A DNA stretch of 64,000 nucleotides from Cytophagales bacterium (GTDB lineage Bacteria > Bacteroidota > Bacteroidia > Cytophagales > JAAEPT01). The notes beneath the pieces were generated by a model. That model was not told the DNA's origin. It did no database searches and saw only the letters and a list, made by a program, of their open reading frames with translations. The translations under genes and the position numbers were made by a program. Positions 19,177-28,018 of the stretch are shown in pieces (position 1 is the stretch's first letter; each line of letters opens with the position of its first letter). The stretch lies in assembly GCA_024232295.1 (NCBI GenBank), contig JAAEPT010000033.1, positions 1 to 64,000 of the forward strand. Reading direction: 5' to 3'.

Positions 19177-19716
19177 ATGAAAAAATTATTCATTGGACTT
19201 TCATTAGCATTTGGACTTTTTGCTTGTGGAGACAATCAAGAAACAGCAGAAAACCCACTAGTATTTTCGACATCTATTGACAATCTACAAGGGTGGACAA
19301 AATTGTCTAAAAATATACAAAGTGAGGTTTCTCATTCTGGAATCTGGGCTGCTTATACAAGTAAAAAAATGCCTTATTCTTATGGGTTAGAAATCCCTTT
19401 TCAATTAATACCATCAAGCAATATAAAGAAAGTAAAAGTAAGTGCTTGGGTATACAAAGAAGGGAAAAATGACAAATCTTCGATAGCTGTAGAAATCAGA
19501 GATAAAGAAGATAAATTTTTATTTAATGGGTATCATGATATTGTAAAAGTCCCTTTTGAAGATAAAAAATGGACAAAAATTGAACATGTTTTTGACTTTG
19601 GTAATGTCAATACAAGTGATGGAGCATATACAAAAATTTATTTTTGGAATTCAGATGCAGATGAAACTAGTAAATTATACATAGATGATTATCGTGTTGA
19701 GTTTCTAGAACAATAA
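19177..19716 (+). CDS. Lipoprotein with CBM-like beta-sandwich
   Basis: Lipobox (GLFACGD); C-terminal WTKIEHVFDF...KLYIDDYRVEF resembles carbohydrate-binding modules. Confidence 0.55.
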   Translation: MKKLFIGLSLAFGLFACGDNQETAENPLVFSTSIDNLQGWTKLSKNIQSEVSHSGIWAAYTSKKMPYSYGLEIPFQLIPSSNIKKVKVSAWVYKEGKNDKSSIAVEIRDKEDKFLFNGYHDIVKVPFEDKKWTKIEHVFDFGNVNTSDGAYTKIYFWNSDADETSKLYIDDYRVEFLEQ

Positions 19717-19741
19717 AATAAGGCTCTATTTTTGATAAGCT

Positions 19742-19778
19742 AAAAGCCTCATTGTTTAAACAATAATGAGGCTTTTTT
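19742..19778 (+). terminator. Rho-independent terminator
   Basis: AAAAGCCTCATT...AATGAGGCTTTTTT. Confidence 0.85.
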
Positions 19779-19804
19779 CGTATTTAAATTAAAAATCAGA
19801 ATGT

Positions 19805-20350
19805 ATGAATAATTTTTTTGCATCTATTCTACTACTAAGTTTGGGGTTAGTTTCTTTTGCTCCCGACCCTATAAATACTAGTGGAACAACCACTCAGAAT
19901 AATAGTCAAACAACTGACGTATATATGCTACCAAAGAATTATAAGGTATATGTACAAGGAACAACTGTTGTAAATCAATACTATAAGGGCTTTGAAAAAA
20001 GGATTTTACCTACCTATAATCATTATACAGGATTAGATGGTGGTTATGTGGCATTATATACTCGTAAGAAAGAAGATTCTGTATACAGTATTGGTGGTGG
20101 TATCCATGTTGTGGGACAAGTAAGGGTAAAGGGAAAATACATTGGTAGTATTTTCTACCCAGAAGGATATAAAAAGGGAGATGATATCACACAAGATAAA
20201 AAAATACTAGCAATATGTTATCAATACTTTCCCCAACACAAAGGACACATCTGGATTGGAGGTGGTACAGGTGGTTGGGTAGATGCTCGCCATGATGGTA
20301 GTTATGCACTCATTCAACCTGATGGAACTTGGAAACGATTTTATCCTTAG
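19805..20350 (+). CDS. Hypothetical secreted protein
   Basis: Signal peptide-like N-terminus; no family recognised. Confidence 0.5.
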   Translation: MNNFFASILLLSLGLVSFAPDPINTSGTTTQNNSQTTDVYMLPKNYKVYVQGTTVVNQYYKGFEKRILPTYNHYTGLDGGYVALYTRKKEDSVYSIGGGIHVVGQVRVKGKYIGSIFYPEGYKKGDDITQDKKILAICYQYFPQHKGHIWIGGGTGGWVDARHDGSYALIQPDGTWKRFYP

Positions 20351-20363
20351 AAAATCAATAAAT

Positions 20364-20400
20364 AAAAAAGGCTGTTCTTGTATTTAGAACAGCCTTTTTA
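20364..20400. terminator. Bidirectional terminator between convergent genes
   Basis: AAAAAAGGCTGTTCT...AGAACAGCCTTTTTA. Confidence 0.85.
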
Positions 20401-20421
20401 TGTTATGAAAAGATAGGTGTG

Positions 20422-22335
20422 TTATTTCACTTCTTCAAAGTCTACATCCTCTGCTCCACTTTGTGCACCTGCATTACCTTGTGCTTGTTGTTGAGCATTA
20501 GGATCAGCTTGAGCACCACCTTGCTCTTGCTGAGCTTGGTAAATTTCTTGAGAAGCAGCTTCCCAAGCTTTATTGATCTTCTCCAAAGAAGCATCAATTT
20601 GTGCAGCATCTTGTGACTGATGAGCTGATTTCAAATCAACTAAAGCAGCCTCAATTGCAGACTTATTTCCTTCAGATAATTTATCACCATACTCCTTCAA
20701 TTGCTTTTCTGTTTGGAAAATCATTGAATCAGCTTGGTTTACTTTCTCTGCTTTTTCCTTAGCTGCTTTATCTGCATCAGCATTTGCAGCAGCCTCAGCC
20801 TTCATTCTTTCGATTTCCTCATCTGTTAAACCAGAAGAAGCTTCGATACGAATACTTTGCTCTTTTCCTGTTCCTTTATCCTTAGCAGAAACATTTAAGA
20901 TACCATTGGCATCAACATCAAATGTTACTTCAATTTGAGGAACACCTCTTGGAGCTGGAGGAATATCAGCCAATTGAAAACGACCAATAGACTTATTGTC
21001 TGTAGCCATTGGACGCTCTCCTTGTAGTACATGAATATCTACTGCAGGTTGATTATCAACAGCTGTTGAGAATACTTGAGATTTCTTTGTAGGAATTGTA
21101 GTGTTTGCCTCAATTAATGGAGTAAATACACTATTCATTGTTTCGATACCCAAAGACAAAGGAATAACGTCTAATAATAATACGTCTTTTACCTCTCCAG
21201 TCAATACACCACCTTGAATAGCAGCACCAATTGCTACAACCTCATCAGGATTTACACCTTTTGAAGGCTTCTTTCCGAAGAATTTTTCAACTTCTTCTTG
21301 GATTCTTGGAATACGAGTAGAACCTCCTACCAAGATTACTTCATTAATTTCAGATGTAGATAAACCAGCATCTTGTAATGCTTGCTTACATGGCTCCAAA
21401 GAACGTCTTACTAGATCATCAGCTAATTGCTCGAACTGAGCTCTAGATAATGTTCTTACCAAGTGTTGTGGAATACCATTTACAGGCATGATATAAGGCA
21501 AATTGATTTCTGTAGAAGTACTTGCAGACAATTCAATTTTTGCTTTTTCAGCAGCTTCCTTCAAACGTTGTAACGCCATTGGATCTTGCTTCAAATCAAT
21601 TCCTTGGTCTTTCTTAAACTCATCAGCCAACCAATCAATGATTACTTGGTCAAAATCATCTCCACCTAAGTGAGTATCTCCATTTGTAGACAATACTTCA
21701 AATACACCATCACCTAATTCCAAGATAGAAATATCAAATGTACCTCCGCCTAAGTCATAAACAGCGATTTTTACATCATCTATTTTTTTGTCCATACCAT
21801 AAGCCAATGCTGCAGCAGTAGGCTCATTAATAATACGCTTAACATCTAAACCAGCTACTAAACCAGCTTCTTTTGTTGCTTGACGTTCAGCATCATTAAA
21901 GTAAGCAGGAACTGTAACTACAGCTTCTGTTACTTCTTGTCCTAAGTAATCTTCAGCAGTAGCCTTCATTTTTTGAAGAATCATTGCCGAAAGTTCTTGA
22001 GGAGAATATAAACGCTCTCCAATTCTAACTCTTGGAGTGTCATTTGGTCCAGACTCTACTGTATAAGAAACATTTCCAACCTCTTTTTGAGAATCAGAAA
22101 AGCTTTGTCCCATGAAACGCTTAACAGAATAAATCGTGTTAATTGGGTTTGTAATTGCTTGTCTTTTTGCAGCATCACCTACCTTACGCTCACCATTACC
22201 ATTATCTAAGAAACCAATGATAGATGGTGTAGTTCTTCTTCCTTCGCTATTTGGGATTACAACAGGCTCGTTTCCTTCCATTACAGAAACACAAGAGTTT
22301 GTTGTACCTAAGTCAATACCAATAATCTTACCCAT
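20422..22335 (-). CDS. dnaK: Molecular chaperone DnaK
   Basis: [35 protein letters not shown]-terminal EDVDFEEVK. Confidence 0.98.
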   Translation of the reverse strand: MGKIIGIDLGTTNSCVSVMEGNEPVVIPNSEGRRTTPSIIGFLDNGNGERKVGDAAKRQAITNPINTIYSVKRFMGQSFSDSQKEVGNVSYTVESGPNDTPRVRIGERLYSPQELSAMILQKMKATAEDYLGQEVTEAVVTVPAYFNDAERQATKEAGLVAGLDVKRIINEPTAAALAYGMDKKIDDVKIAVYDLGGGTFDISILELGDGVFEVLSTNGDTHLGGDDFDQVIIDWLADEFKKDQGIDLKQDPMALQRLKEAAEKAKIELSASTSTEINLPYIMPVNGIPQHLVRTLSRAQFEQLADDLVRRSLEPCKQALQDAGLSTSEINEVILVGGSTRIPRIQEEVEKFFGKKPSKGVNPDEVVAIGAAIQGGVLTGEVKDVLLLDVIPLSLGIETMNSVFTPLIEANTTIPTKKSQVFSTAVDNQPAVDIHVLQGERPMATDNKSIGRFQLADIPPAPRGVPQIEVTFDVDANGILNVSAKDKGTGKEQSIRIEASSGLTDEEIERMKAEAAANADADKAAKEKAEKVNQADSMIFQTEKQLKEYGDKLSEGNKSAIEAALVDLKSAHQSQDAAQIDASLEKINKAWEAASQEIYQAQQEQGGAQADPNAQQQAQGNAGAQSGAEDVDFEEVK

Positions 22336-22389
22336 GATATTTATTTAAGTTATTTTTATTGTATTCAAATTTTCAACTGCACCTTCCTT

Positions 22390-22464
22390 ATCAATGGATG
22401 TGCCAAGTCATTTTTCTGCCATTTTTACACAATTGGTCTGCCATTGATTGACAAAACCATGACA
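22390..22464 (-). promoter_or_regulatory. dnaK upstream region: sigma54-like element plus phased TGNCA repeats
   Basis: Minus strand TTGGCACATCCATTGAT (22406-22390). Upstream TGNCA copies at 22417, 22439, 22449 and 22460 on + coordinates. Confidence 0.4.
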
Positions 22465-22505
22465 ACATTGCCTAATGAAAGACATCAAATCACATTATAA
22501 TTAGA

Positions 22506-22658
22506 TTATTTTCCTCTGGCAGGGTCAATGTATTTTTTTTGAATCTTATTTTTTGTCCAAGGAGAGTGTGTCAATGACATGAAGTGAATAGTGAATCCAA
22601 TAATAGTAGCCAAGAATAAAGCAGCTACAATAAAGAATATTTTTTTTGAACGTTTCAT
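22506..22658 (-). CDS. Small single-TM protein (50 aa)
   Basis: Manual translation: MKRSKKIFFIVAALFLATIIGFTIHFMSLTHSPWTKNKIQKKYIDPARGK*. Below the ORF track length cutoff. Confidence 0.55.
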   Translation of the reverse strand: MKRSKKIFFIVAALFLATIIGFTIHFMSLTHSPWTKNKIQKKYIDPARGK

Positions 22659-22681
22659 AGTCTTATTGTTTTGAAAACTAA

Positions 22682-22689
22682 TACCTTTG
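22682..22689 (+). promoter_or_regulatory. Candidate -7 element
   Basis: TACCTTTG, 36 nt before the ATG of the PKD/T9SS protein. Confidence 0.35.
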
Positions 22690-22725
22690 TGTCCTAAATT
22701 TTTATTTTAAAACTCAATATCACAA

Positions 22726-25700
22726 ATGAAAAGAACATTAACCAAGTTGTTAGTATTTCTATCTTTGCTATCTTCCTTGATAGTCCAAGGAAGTAATATT
22801 AATACTGCAAATTTAAGGTATCAATGTCTTGGAAACAATGAATACCTTGTAACCTTAGAAGTTTTTACTGAATGTGTCGAAGGAGACAACTCATTAGGCT
22901 CTCAAAACATCCTTTCTGTCTTTTATGAATCAGCAAAACTAGGTGTAGATCAACAAACACTTATCCTAGAACAAACTTATTCCAATCGATGGACTCCTTT
23001 GCGTTGTCAAACAAGCCTTTCACAAACAGGTTGTTCAAATGGTGGCTCTGAAAGAGGGATTTATCGTCATCTTTACCAAGGTAGATTAAATTTAGATAGC
23101 TTTGATGCAACAGATGACTGGGTTTTATTTTTCTCTAAAAACTCAAGAAGTAGTTTAAATAACTCCCTTATTACGACAACAGATTTACCCTTCTTCACTT
23201 CTACAATTATAAATACAGGATTAAGTACATGTAATTCTAATATTTATAGTGCCCAAGGAACTTCAAATATTTTTAAAGTATGTATTAACAGAGATGAGGA
23301 GTTTGACTTAGGACTTTTTGAGAATGATGGAGATGAACTTAAATTTCGTTTTGAAGCTCCAAAGTCTACGAATAGTAATAACTTATCATATAGCAGTGGA
23401 TTTTCTGCAACAGAGCCAATTTCATTAAATGGACCACTAAGCGTAGTAGATGGTAAACTACAAATTAGTGCAACAACTCTTAATGAAATTGGAATGACCA
23501 CTTTGGTAATTGAGGAATGGAGAAATGGACAAAAAATCTCTGAATCTTACCGTGATATTCAAATCCAAACATTTGATTGCTCAAATGAAGCTCCTACTAT
23601 TTCAAATTTTATTTCTAATAGTGATAGTACTCAACAAGTTTGTGTAAATAGTTTATTAAGTGAATCTATTTCTAAAAGTGATTCAGAAAATAGTACATTC
23701 TTTTTTGTAGACAGCACAAGTGAAGGAATTTCTGCTTCTGTATTTAATACAAGTAATGGTAGATTCTCATGGACTCCTACTGAAGAAAACATTGGAGAAC
23801 ATACAATTATTGTTGGAGTAAGAGATAATGCTTGTCCTTATGCTGACACTGTGTACAAGACATTCACCATTGAAGTTGTTGCAATTCCTGCTTTTGACTT
23901 AGGAGAAAATGAATTCTTAAACTGTGACTTAGGAAAAACATTAAGTGCTGAAATTACAGGAAATGCTCCTTATACTTATCAATGGACATCTTCAAAATAT
24001 AACAATGGAAATGCTGGGTCTATAGATGATATTTCTACTGATGCAACAATCAATGTTAACGATTTGGAAAATGCAGATTTCATTCGTTATTCTCTAACAG
24101 TTGTAGATACATTTGGTTGTGTAAATACTGATCAAATAGACATCCAAAATAGTATCAAAGCTGGTTTTAATCCTATTAAAAGATGTATTGGAGATTCTAC
24201 TGATTTTTCAAATAGTACTCAAATATTATCAGGAAATTTAACTTCTTACTCTTGGGGTTTTGATTTTACAAATGAGAATACAGAAGTAAATGATGATGAA
24301 GAACCTGTTGTATTATATCCTTCTACAGGAACATACAACACAAAACTTACAGTGAATAATGATTTAGGTTGTAGTGATACTTATACAAATCCAGTAGTAA
24401 TTTGTGATCACCCTCGAAATGTAGCTTATGAGCGTCAAGATTCTTGTTCATTGGAAAGAGTTGATGAGGATGGTGGTGTTCCTTTTGAAGACATTACTGA
24501 TTATTCATTTACTCCATGTGGAAGAGATAGCTTGTACTTTGATCTTTACAACATGGAAAGTGATCCTAATAATCCTTATGATTCTTTTGCATACGGACCA
24601 GAAAGTATTGGTGTCCTTATAAAATTTGATTCTGAAGGAATTTACAGATTACACATGACTACTATAACAGAAGCCAAATGTATAGATACATTCTCTACAG
24701 TTTTTACAATTCACCCTCGTCCTACTATTAGTTTAGTGCAAGATGATATTTATAGAAATTGTGATGAACCTGACACAGTATTGGTGGCAAATTTAGATCC
24801 TATTGAGCAAGGAACTGGAGATGTATATTATGTTTGGAGACAAAATGGTATTGATACACTCTCTGTTCAGCCAGCACCAAGAGATTCTTCTACACAAAAC
24901 ATTAATGAAGTAGGTTCCTACACTGTATCAGTCTGGGATTCACTACAATGTTCATATACATTGCCTGTGCAAATGATCTATCCAATTAATGCTGATTTTA
25001 GATATACACAAGTATGTGAGCCAGAAGATAGTATGACTTTCACTTCAACAGGGTCTTCTAGTATTCACAAAGTTGTAAACTGGAGATGGGATTTGGAAGA
25101 TGGTACAATCGTAGATTTTGATGATACTAATCAATACAAACACTATTATGATACACCAGGTGACTATAATGTGACTCTTACAATTACTGATAGTACTGGA
25201 TGTACATCTTCAAAAACATATGAAGTATACAATACTTTTCCTGTAGATACTTTCTCTGTAAACCCAGTATTGGCTACATCATTTTGTAAAAATGGAGAGT
25301 TAATCGCACAAGGTAATTATCCTGATCCAAAAACAGGTAGCCATATTGACCTGATTGTATGGACTTGGAATGGAGTGGAACAAAATTACTCAGGTGTTTC
25401 TGTAAATAATGGTTATACTATTGAAGGACCAATACCTTCTGATGTTGATCAACTAGAGGTAAATTACTATATATTATACAATAGTCATCCAGAAATGGGT
25501 ATCTCAAGTTCTTGTCGTAGAGAACCAGAAGCCATTACTAAGAGACTAGATGAAGAAATTAATGGTAAATTCTCTGTAGGAGGAAGCTGTACTGGAGATT
25601 CATTACGCTTAAAATTCAACCAAACAAGTTCATCACCTATTGTATCTTGGGATTGGTCTGTGAGAGAACGTTTTTCTGATGATGATGCCTTCGCTCCTTC

Positions 25701-26946
25701 ACAAGATTCTATCGCTACTTTCTTTATTGATAGAGAATTATCAGGAAAATCTTATGATCTGTATGCTACACTAAAAGATGAAAATGGTTGCTTCTATAAT
25801 AATGATGGTCAACCTTTCAAGACGGAGACAATCAGTAATGTTGATTCTGTTTCGCTTGTTTTTGATAGAGAGGAGTTATGTTTGGGAGAAACGATAGAGG
25901 TCACAGCTGCTGAAATTGGTCGACCAAATAGTTTCATTAATACTTATTATGTACTAAACAATACAACAGGCGATACTCTTATTGGGGAGGTTTTAAACTT
26001 TAAAACACAATTTCCAAACTCATTTTTACAAGAGAACACTCCTGCTTTCTTAAGGGAAGGGACAAATGAAGTAAGTATTTATGCTACACAAGTTAACATT
26101 TCTGGAGGAGATACAACATACTGTGGAGCTTACACAACTCAAGAAGTATTAGTATATCCTGGTCCAGATTTATCATTCACTTATGATACTGTTTGTACAG
26201 GAAAGATGACAACAATCAATAATACTTCATCTATCGAAATAGATAATATTATTGGATATAACTGGATATTGCCAGATGGAAGTACTTCTAATGAAAGAAA
26301 TCCTTCTTTTGTAAGTGTTAGTGGTGGAGCAAATGATATTAGCCTAGAAGTAACAACAGGTTTTGGATGTACGAATAAAGGAGGAAATAAACTAGATACT
26401 ACTGTTTACTTCCATCATACTCCTGTCGTTGATTTTGTGGTTAACTCAGATGAATTGGAAGCATTCATTGGATTACCATTCGAAAGTACTTCTTATGTTG
26501 AGGGAGCTGAAATTGCAACTTATACATTTAACTTAGGAGATGGTACTTTAAAGACAGAATCTGAGTTTGAACATACTTACAATGTTGTAGACATTTATCC
26601 AGTAACTCATTCTGTAGTTTCAAATGTAGGTTGTACAGCAGAACTAACAAGAGAAATCAATCTAAACACTTATTTGAATAATCCAACAGCATTCTCACCA
26701 AATGGTGATGGAAATAATGATGATTTTGGATTAATTCACAAAGAGATTGATGAAATACATGAATTCAAAATTTACAACCGTTGGGGAGAATTAGTCTTTG
26801 ATGGTGGTAATGATCCTGATGCACGTTGGGATGGAACATTTAGGGGAGCTGACCAAGAAGTTGGTGTTTATATCCTACACGTGAAGGCTTCTGGTGCTTA
26901 TGACCAAGAATATAACTTCAAGAAAAATATTACTTTAATTCGTTAA
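22726..26946 (+). CDS. Large PKD-containing surface protein with T9SS type-B (gliding motility-associated) C-terminal sorting domain
   Basis: Signal peptide; PKD-like segments; C-terminal NPTAFSPNGDGNNDDFGL...FKIYNRWGELVFDG...WDGTFRG...GVYILHVKA. Confidence 0.92.
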   Translation: MKRTLTKLLVFLSLLSSLIVQGSNINTANLRYQCLGNNEYLVTLEVFTECVEGDNSLGSQNILSVFYESAKLGVDQQTLILEQTYSNRWTPLRCQTSLSQTGCSNGGSERGIYRHLYQGRLNLDSFDATDDWVLFFSKNSRSSLNNSLITTTDLPFFTSTIINTGLSTCNSNIYSAQGTSNIFKVCINRDEEFDLGLFENDGDELKFRFEAPKSTNSNNLSYSSGFSATEPISLNGPLSVVDGKLQISATTLNEIGMTTLVIEEWRNGQKISESYRDIQIQTFDCSNEAPTISNFISNSDSTQQVCVNSLLSESISKSDSENSTFFFVDSTSEGISASVFNTSNGRFSWTPTEENIGEHTIIVGVRDNACPYADTVYKTFTIEVVAIPAFDLGENEFLNCDLGKTLSAEITGNAPYTYQWTSSKYNNGNAGSIDDISTDATINVNDLENADFIRYSLTVVDTFGCVNTDQIDIQNSIKAGFNPIKRCIGDSTDFSNSTQILSGNLTSYSWGFDFTNENTEVNDDEEPVVLYPSTGTYNTKLTVNNDLGCSDTYTNPVVICDHPRNVAYERQDSCSLERVDEDGGVPFEDITDYSFTPCGRDSLYFDLYNMESDPNNPYDSFAYGPESIGVLIKFDSEGIYRLHMTTITEAKCIDTFSTVFTIHPRPTISLVQDDIYRNCDEPDTVLVANLDPIEQGTGDVYYVWRQNGIDTLSVQPAPRDSSTQNINEVGSYTVSVWDSLQCSYTLPVQMIYPINADFRYTQVCEPEDSMTFTSTGSSSIHKVVNWRWDLEDGTIVDFDDTNQYKHYYDTPGDYNVTLTITDSTGCTSSKTYEVYNTFPVDTFSVNPVLATSFCKNGELIAQGNYPDPKTGSHIDLIVWTWNGVEQNYSGVSVNNGYTIEGPIPSDVDQLEVNYYILYNSHPEMGISSSCRREPEAITKRLDEEINGKFSVGGSCTGDSLRLKFNQTSSSPIVSWDWSVRERFSDDDAFAPSQDSIATFFIDRELSGKSYDLYATLKDENGCFYNNDGQPFKTETISNVDSVSLVFDREELCLGETIEVTAAEIGRPNSFINTYYVLNNTTGDTLIGEVLNFKTQFPNSFLQENTPAFLREGTNEVSIYATQVNISGGDTTYCGAYTTQEVLVYPGPDLSFTYDTVCTGKMTTINNTSSIEIDNIIGYNWILPDGSTSNERNPSFVSVSGGANDISLEVTTGFGCTNKGGNKLDTTVYFHHTPVVDFVVNSDELEAFIGLPFESTSYVEGAEIATYTFNLGDGTLKTESEFEHTYNVVDIYPVTHSVVSNVGCTAELTREINLNTYLNNPTAFSPNGDGNNDDFGLIHKEIDEIHEFKIYNRWGELVFDGGNDPDARWDGTFRGADQEVGVYILHVKASGAYDQEYNFKKNITLIR

Positions 26947-26968
26947 TTTTTATTAGAAATCAATCATC

Positions 26969-28018
26969 ATGCGAGTAATTGACATGACAAAAAAGCTACT
27001 CATTAGTCTACTATTGGTGGGTAGTTTTTCAAATATATTTGGACAAGATTTGCACTTTTCGCAATTCTATAGCTCTCCCCTTACCTTGAATCCAGCAAAT
27101 ACAGGGGAAATGAATAAAGATATTCGAGCTTCTTTTATTAGAAGAGAACAATGGAGTAGTATTGCCTCTTCATTTATCACAAATGCATTAAGTACTGATT
27201 TCTCTTTCACAGGAGGGATTCTTAGTCAAGACAAATTGGCTTTTGGAGTTGTACTTTATGACGATAATATGGGAGAGGGAATTATTAAATCTCAAAGTGC
27301 TCTTTTCTCTACAGCTTATCACCGTGCAATTGACAGACACCATTTACATGACTTGTCTTTGGGGCTTCAAGTCGGAATGATGAGAAAAAATATCGATGGA
27401 GATTTTCAATTTGAAAGTCAATTCAATGATTGGCGATTTGATAATGGAATAGAAAGTGGTGAAAACCTTGATGCATTAAACGATAATAACTTTAGTTTAC
27501 ACATTGGTGTTTTATGGAAATATACAATCAAACCTAAGAAATTACGCTACTATTTAGGAGTATCTGGATTCCAAGTAACAGCTCCTTCAGAAGGTTTTTT
27601 GAGCAGCACAGATAATAGTCTTAGCCCTCGTTTGACAATTCACACAGGAGTTGACTACAAAATCACTGAGAAATTCATACTCTCACCTAAGTTCTTGTTC
27701 ATGACACAATCAAATGCAAGAGATATTAACTTGGGAGCAATGGTCTCTTATGATTTTAGCGAAAATTTTAGATTAATGGGTGGAGCCTGGACACGTCTGA
27801 GTGATGCAAATATCATGATGGTAGGTACTCGTTTATACAAAAACTATGAAGTAAAATTCAGTTATGATGCTACAAGCTCTTCATTAGTAGATGTACAAGG
27901 AATTCAAAACACAGCCAATGATGGAAGAGTAGCTGCATGGGAAATTAGCTTTATTTTCATCGGAAACATTTTTAAATCTAATCCAGAGAACTATACAATA
28001 CCTTGTGGTATTTTCTAA
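26969..28018 (+). CDS. PorP/SprF family type IX secretion membrane protein
   Basis: QDLHFSQFYSSPLTLNPANTGEM and outer-membrane barrel pattern; downstream of a type-B CTD protein. MTKKLLIS at 26984 is an alternative start. Confidence 0.9.
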   Translation: MRVIDMTKKLLISLLLVGSFSNIFGQDLHFSQFYSSPLTLNPANTGEMNKDIRASFIRREQWSSIASSFITNALSTDFSFTGGILSQDKLAFGVVLYDDNMGEGIIKSQSALFSTAYHRAIDRHHLHDLSLGLQVGMMRKNIDGDFQFESQFNDWRFDNGIESGENLDALNDNNFSLHIGVLWKYTIKPKKLRYYLGVSGFQVTAPSEGFLSSTDNSLSPRLTIHTGVDYKITEKFILSPKFLFMTQSNARDINLGAMVSYDFSENFRLMGGAWTRLSDANIMMVGTRLYKNYEVKFSYDATSSSLVDVQGIQNTANDGRVAAWEISFIFIGNIFKSNPENYTIPCGIF

